Source: an uncultured Collinsella sp. (GTDB lineage Bacteria > Actinomycetota > Coriobacteriia > Coriobacteriales > Coriobacteriaceae). From it: a stretch of 25,288 nt of DNA. Positions 22,496 through 25,288 of this stretch are shown piece after piece. The notes beneath the pieces are model-generated. The model saw nothing but the letters and a program-made list of their open reading frames with translations, was not told where the DNA came from and searched no databases. The stretch is from NCBI GenBank assembly GCA_902489665.1, contig CABUAT010000029.1:1-25288 (forward strand), written 5' to 3'. Every line of letters starts with the position of its first letter. Position 1 is the stretch's first letter. The translations under genes and the position numbers were made by a program.

Positions 22496-22966
22496 ATGGA
22501 CGCAAGCCAGATCGTACTGACCGCTGAGGGCCGCCAGAAGCTCGTCGAGGAGCTCGCCTGGCGTGAGGGCGATTACGCCAAGGAGATCGTCGAGGACATC
22601 AAGGAAGCCCGCGCGTTCGGCGACCTTTCGGAGAACTCCGAGTACGATGCCGCCAAGGACAAGCAGGCCCAGAATGCTGCTCGTATCGCCGAGATCCAGG
22701 CCATTCTTGCCAACGCTCAGGTTGCTGCCACCACGGGCGATCTGACCGTCTCCATCGGTTCCACCGTTTCGCTGATTGATCCCAACGGCGAGGTCATGGA
22801 AGTCACGCTCGTTGGTACCACCGAGACCAACTCGCTCGAGCACAAGATCTCCAACGAGTCTCCGGTCGGTCACGCCATCATCGGTCACGGCGAGGGTGAT
22901 TCCGTCGAGGTCGTTACGCCTTCCGGCAAGACTCGCGTCTACACCATCGCCAAGATCGCACGCTAG
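22496..22966 (+). CDS. greA: Transcription elongation factor GreA
   Basis: The 156-residue factor rescues stalled RNA polymerase by stimulating cleavage of the nascent RNA. The coiled-coil hairpin (about 8-75) carries the tip ARAFGDLSENSEYDAAKDKQ with D43 and E46, the acidic residues that reach the active site. The C-terminal FKBP-like domain ends SGKTRVYTIAKIAR. ATG 22496, preceded by GGGGAGA, is favoured over a TTG at 22466. A TTGACA at 22455 has no good -10, so the promoter is unclear. Confidence 0.96.
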   Translation: MDASQIVLTAEGRQKLVEELAWREGDYAKEIVEDIKEARAFGDLSENSEYDAAKDKQAQNAARIAEIQAILANAQVAATTGDLTVSIGSTVSLIDPNGEVMEVTLVGTTETNSLEHKISNESPVGHAIIGHGEGDSVEVVTPSGKTRVYTIAKIAR

Positions 22967-22994
22967 ACCACGGTCCCGCGTAAAGGTATGTTTT

Positions 22995-23027
22995 CGCTCC
23001 CTGGGACCGAATCCTGGGGAGCGTTTT
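22995..23027 (+). terminator. Terminator-like hairpin between greA and lysS
   Basis: CGCTCCC (22995-23001) and GGGAGCG (23017-23023) form a 7-bp stem with a 15-nt loop and TTTTAG after it. No promoter is evident between it and lysS, so it may be leaky or attenuating. Confidence 0.65.
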
Positions 23028-23045
23028 AGTTTGAGGAGCTAACTT

Positions 23046-25010
23046 ATGGCAGAGAACCAGAACGCCGCCGATCAGGCATCGACGCTCAACGACGAGCGCG
23101 CCACCCGCCTGGCCAAGCGCGCCGCCCTGTTCGAGGCGGGCCAGAACCCCTATCCCGAGCACTCTGAGCTTGAGGACTACGTCGCCGATATCGAGGCTAA
23201 GTACGCCGAGCTTGCCGATGGCGAGGACACCGAGGACGTCGTGAAGATCGCCGGCCGCGTGGTCGCCAAGCGCGGTCAGGGCAAGATCATGTTCATCGTC
23301 GTGCGCGATGCGACTGCCGAGATTCAGCTGTTCTGCCGCATCAACGACATGGACGAGGCCGCCTGGAATACGCTCAAGGCCCTCGACCTGGGCGACATCC
23401 TGGGCGTGACCGGCGTGGTCGTGCGCACCCAGCGCGGCCAGCTTTCCGTTGCCCCTAAGAGCGCGACCCTGCTTTCCAAGGCCGTTCGTCCGCTGCCCGA
23501 GAAGTTCCACGGTCTTTCCGACAAGGAGACCCGCTATCGCCAGCGCTATGTCGATCTGATCGCCAACGACGACGTTCGCGAGACCTTCCGTAAGCGTTCG
23601 CAGATTCTCTCTACCTTCCGTCGCTTTATGGAGTCCGACGGTTACATGGAGGTCGAGACCCCCATCCTGCAGACCATCCAGGGCGGCGCTACCGCCAAGC
23701 CGTTCATTACCCACTTCAACGCGCTCGATCAGGAGTGCTACCTGCGTATTGCCACCGAGCTGCACCTCAAGCGCTGCATCGTCGGTGGTTTTGAGCGCGT
23801 GTTCGAGATCGGCCGCATCTTCCGTAACGAGGGCATGGACCTTACCCACAACCCCGAGTTCACCACGATGGAGGCCTACCGTGCCTTCTCAGACCTCGAG
23901 GGCATGAAGGCGCTCGCCCAGGGTGTCATTAAGGCGGCTAACAAGGCCATCGGCAACCCCGAGGTCATCGAGTACCAGGGCCAGACCATCGACCTTTCTG
24001 GTGAGTGGGCCAGCCGTCCCATGACCGACATCGTCTCCGACGTGCTCGGCAAGCAGGTCACCATCGACACGCCGGTCGAGGAGCTTGCTGCCGCCGCGCG
24101 CGAGAAGGGCCTGGAGATCAAGCCCGAGTGGACTGCCGGCAAGATCATCGCCGAGATTTACGATGAGCTGGGCGAGGACACCATCGTCAACCCGACCTTC
24201 GTGTGCGATTACCCCATCGAGGTCAGCCCGCTCGCTAAGCGTTTTGAGGACGACCCGCGTTTGACTCACCGCTTTGAGCTGGTCATCGCCGGCCACGAGT
24301 ACGCCAACGCATTCTCCGAGCTCAACGACCCGGTCGACCAGGCTGAGCGCTTTGCTGCCCAGATGGCCGAGAAGGCCGGCGGCGACGATGAGGCTATGGA
24401 GTATGACGAGGACTACGTGCGCGCCCTCGAGTACGGTATGCCTCCCGCGGGCGGCATTGGCATTGGTATCGACCGCGTGGTCATGCTGCTTACTAACCAG
24501 GCTTCTATCCGCGACGTCCTGCTGTTCCCGCACATGAAGCCCGAGAAGGGTTTCCAGTCCGGTGCCGCTGCCGCCAAGGCTGCAGAGGCCGGCAACGCCG
24601 CGAGCCCATTCGTTAAGTCGCTTAAGCCCACGCTCGATTACTCCAAGATCGCCGTTGAGCCGCTGTTTGAGGAGTTCGTCGACTTTGATACCTTCTCCAA
24701 GAGCGATTTCCGCGCTGTGAAGGTCAAGGCATGCGAGGCCGTCAAGAAGTCCAAGAAGCTGCTGAACTTTACGCTCGACGACGGTACCGGTACCGACCGC
24801 ACCATCCTCTCCGGTATTCACGCTTATTACGAGCCCGAGGACCTGGTCGGCAAGACCTTGCTCGCCATCACCAACCTGCCTCCGCGCAAGATGATGGGCA
24901 TCCCCAGCTGCGGCATGCTCATCAGTGCCATCCACGAGGAGGATGGTGAGGAGCGCCTCAACCTGATCCAGCTCGACGCCTCCATCCCCGCCGGCGCAAA
25001 GATGTACTAA
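23046..25010 (+). CDS. lysS: Lysyl-tRNA synthetase, class II, with C-terminal tRNA-binding domain
   Basis: The 654-residue enzyme charges tRNA-Lys. The N-terminal OB anticodon-binding domain spans about 60-165. Class-II motif 1 is in YMEVETPILQ, motif 2 is FRNEGMDLTHNPEFT (259 onward), and motif 3 is GGIGIGIDR (469-477). Bacterial LysRS normally ends near residue 500. Here about 115 further residues (540-654) match the Trbp111/EMAPII-like tRNA-binding fold found at the end of many MetRS (VDFDTFSKSDFRAVKVKACEAV, LPPRKMMGIPSCGMLIS, NLIQLDASIPAGAKMY). The two parts are joined by an alanine-rich linker (about 500-535). GAGGAG precedes ATG 23046. The reading frame is continuous, so this is a fusion, not two genes. 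Confidence 0.94.
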   Translation: MAENQNAADQASTLNDERATRLAKRAALFEAGQNPYPEHSELEDYVADIEAKYAELADGEDTEDVVKIAGRVVAKRGQGKIMFIVVRDATAEIQLFCRINDMDEAAWNTLKALDLGDILGVTGVVVRTQRGQLSVAPKSATLLSKAVRPLPEKFHGLSDKETRYRQRYVDLIANDDVRETFRKRSQILSTFRRFMESDGYMEVETPILQTIQGGATAKPFITHFNALDQECYLRIATELHLKRCIVGGFERVFEIGRIFRNEGMDLTHNPEFTTMEAYRAFSDLEGMKALAQGVIKAANKAIGNPEVIEYQGQTIDLSGEWASRPMTDIVSDVLGKQVTIDTPVEELAAAAREKGLEIKPEWTAGKIIAEIYDELGEDTIVNPTFVCDYPIEVSPLAKRFEDDPRLTHRFELVIAGHEYANAFSELNDPVDQAERFAAQMAEKAGGDDEAMEYDEDYVRALEYGMPPAGGIGIGIDRVVMLLTNQASIRDVLLFPHMKPEKGFQSGAAAAKAAEAGNAASPFVKSLKPTLDYSKIAVEPLFEEFVDFDTFSKSDFRAVKVKACEAVKKSKKLLNFTLDDGTGTDRTILSGIHAYYEPEDLVGKTLLAITNLPPRKMMGIPSCGMLISAIHEEDGEERLNLIQLDASIPAGAKMY

Positions 25011-25013
25011 CTA

Positions 25014-25040
25014 GTTACGCGGTTCTACGAACCGCGTAAC
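25014..25040. terminator. Hairpin after lysS (copy 2 of a shared stem)
   Basis: GTTACGCGGTTC (25014-25025), loop TAC and GAACCGCGTAAC (25029-25040) form a perfect 12-bp stem. It differs from the hairpin after dtd only at the loop end. No T-tract is adjacent. Confidence 0.7.
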
Positions 25041-25053
25041 GGCTCGACGCTGC

Positions 25054-25153
25054 GCGACGTCCAGGGCGACAATTTGTCATTCAAAAGGCAAGGCATGACC
25101 AGAAGGTCTATGCCTTGCCTTTTTCATGCCAACTTGTTCGCCCTGGACGTCGC
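25054..25153. repeat. 100-bp nested palindrome downstream of lysS
   Basis: Outer arms GCGACGTCCAGGGCGA (25054-25069) and TCGCCCTGGACGTCGC (25138-25153) are perfect over 16 bp, continued inward by CAATTTG/CAACTTG with one mismatch. The complete terminator at 25083-25124 lies between them. The architecture, not the sequence, resembles the palindrome after groEL. Confidence 0.82.
25083..25124. terminator. Bidirectional intrinsic terminator downstream of lysS
   Basis: AAAAGGCAAGGCATGACC (25083-25100) pairs with the segment 25105-25124 (GGTC, one bulged or unpaired base, ATGCCTTGCCTTTT) around AGAA. A-rich and T-rich ends allow it to work on both strands. Confidence 0.9.
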
Positions 25154-25190
25154 TCGCTGTCCGTCCTCTACCTGCGGCGTTGCTCTGGCT

Positions 25191-25236
25191 GGCACTTAGG
25201 GACGTTCCTCTTGTGCCGGCACTTAGGGACGTTCCT
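25191..25236. repeat. 19-nt direct repeat, two copies
   Basis: GGCACTTAGGGACGTTCCT occurs at 25191-25209 and 25218-25236, separated by 8 nt. The core GGGACGTTCC is close to palindromic. The remainder of the window after it shows no gene. Confidence 0.85.
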
Positions 25237-25288
25237 TTTAATATGAGCAGGACATTGTCAAGAGGCAAAATCGGGCCTGGCCCCAACG

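Noticed and set aside
25191..25236. CRISPR array
   Set aside because: Only two 19-nt repeats with an 8-nt spacer, and no cas genes.

Overview
The window looks like a chromosomal stretch of a high-GC, gut-type Coriobacteriia genome, most likely Collinsella or a close relative. This is an inference from the gene mix: actinobacterial GroES/GroEL stand next to genes usual in Firmicutes (Veg, an ECF vitamin transporter, Veg-IspE adjacency), and LysRS carries a C-terminal tRNA-binding domain. No species-specific marker was read. All 23 protein genes lie on the + strand; only a tRNA-Val and its terminator are on the - strand.

Layout. (1) 1-2300: groES-groEL, followed by a 143-nt imperfect palindrome. 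(2) 2660-7124: a flavin-supply operon made of an FMN riboswitch, the S component RibU, a fused double ATPase EcfA-EcfA', EcfT, then two tandem paralogues of the PNPOx-like split-barrel (FMN-binding) fold. (3) 7259-12269: argC-argJ-argB-argD, which converts N-acetylglutamate to ornithine, behind a palindromic candidate operator and ending in a hairpin terminator. (4) 12270-12970: a 700-bp gap with an AT-rich 216-bp element bounded by 26-bp perfect inverted repeats, a 3'-tRNA-like fragment and tRNA-Val(TAC) on the - strand. (5) 12971-20496: asnB with terminator, then a Mur ligase (MurE-like), a HAD phosphatase, murI, rph, rdgB and dtd. (6) 20583-21875: veg-ispE. (7) 21911-25010: tRNA-Pro(CGG), tatA, greA, and lysS fused to a Trbp111/EMAPII-like domain. 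(8) 25011-25288: hairpins, a 100-bp nested palindrome containing a terminator, and a 19-nt direct repeat.

How they work together. Most genes are housekeeping: protein folding, flavin uptake, ornithine/arginine synthesis, asparagine synthesis, two peptidoglycan precursor enzymes (Mur ligase and glutamate racemase), RNA and nucleotide-pool quality control, isoprenoid synthesis, Tat export, transcript cleavage and tRNA charging. I do not see a clear new defence, secretion or biosynthetic system. The least explained material is intergenic: large nested palindromes, a hairpin sequence used twice, an AT-rich MITE-like element, and a recurrent TTGCGT -35 hexamer. The most interesting protein-level points are the riboswitch-linked pair of flavin-fold proteins, the LysRS fusion, and a MurE-like enzyme with non-canonical substrate motifs near an ornithine-producing gene cluster.
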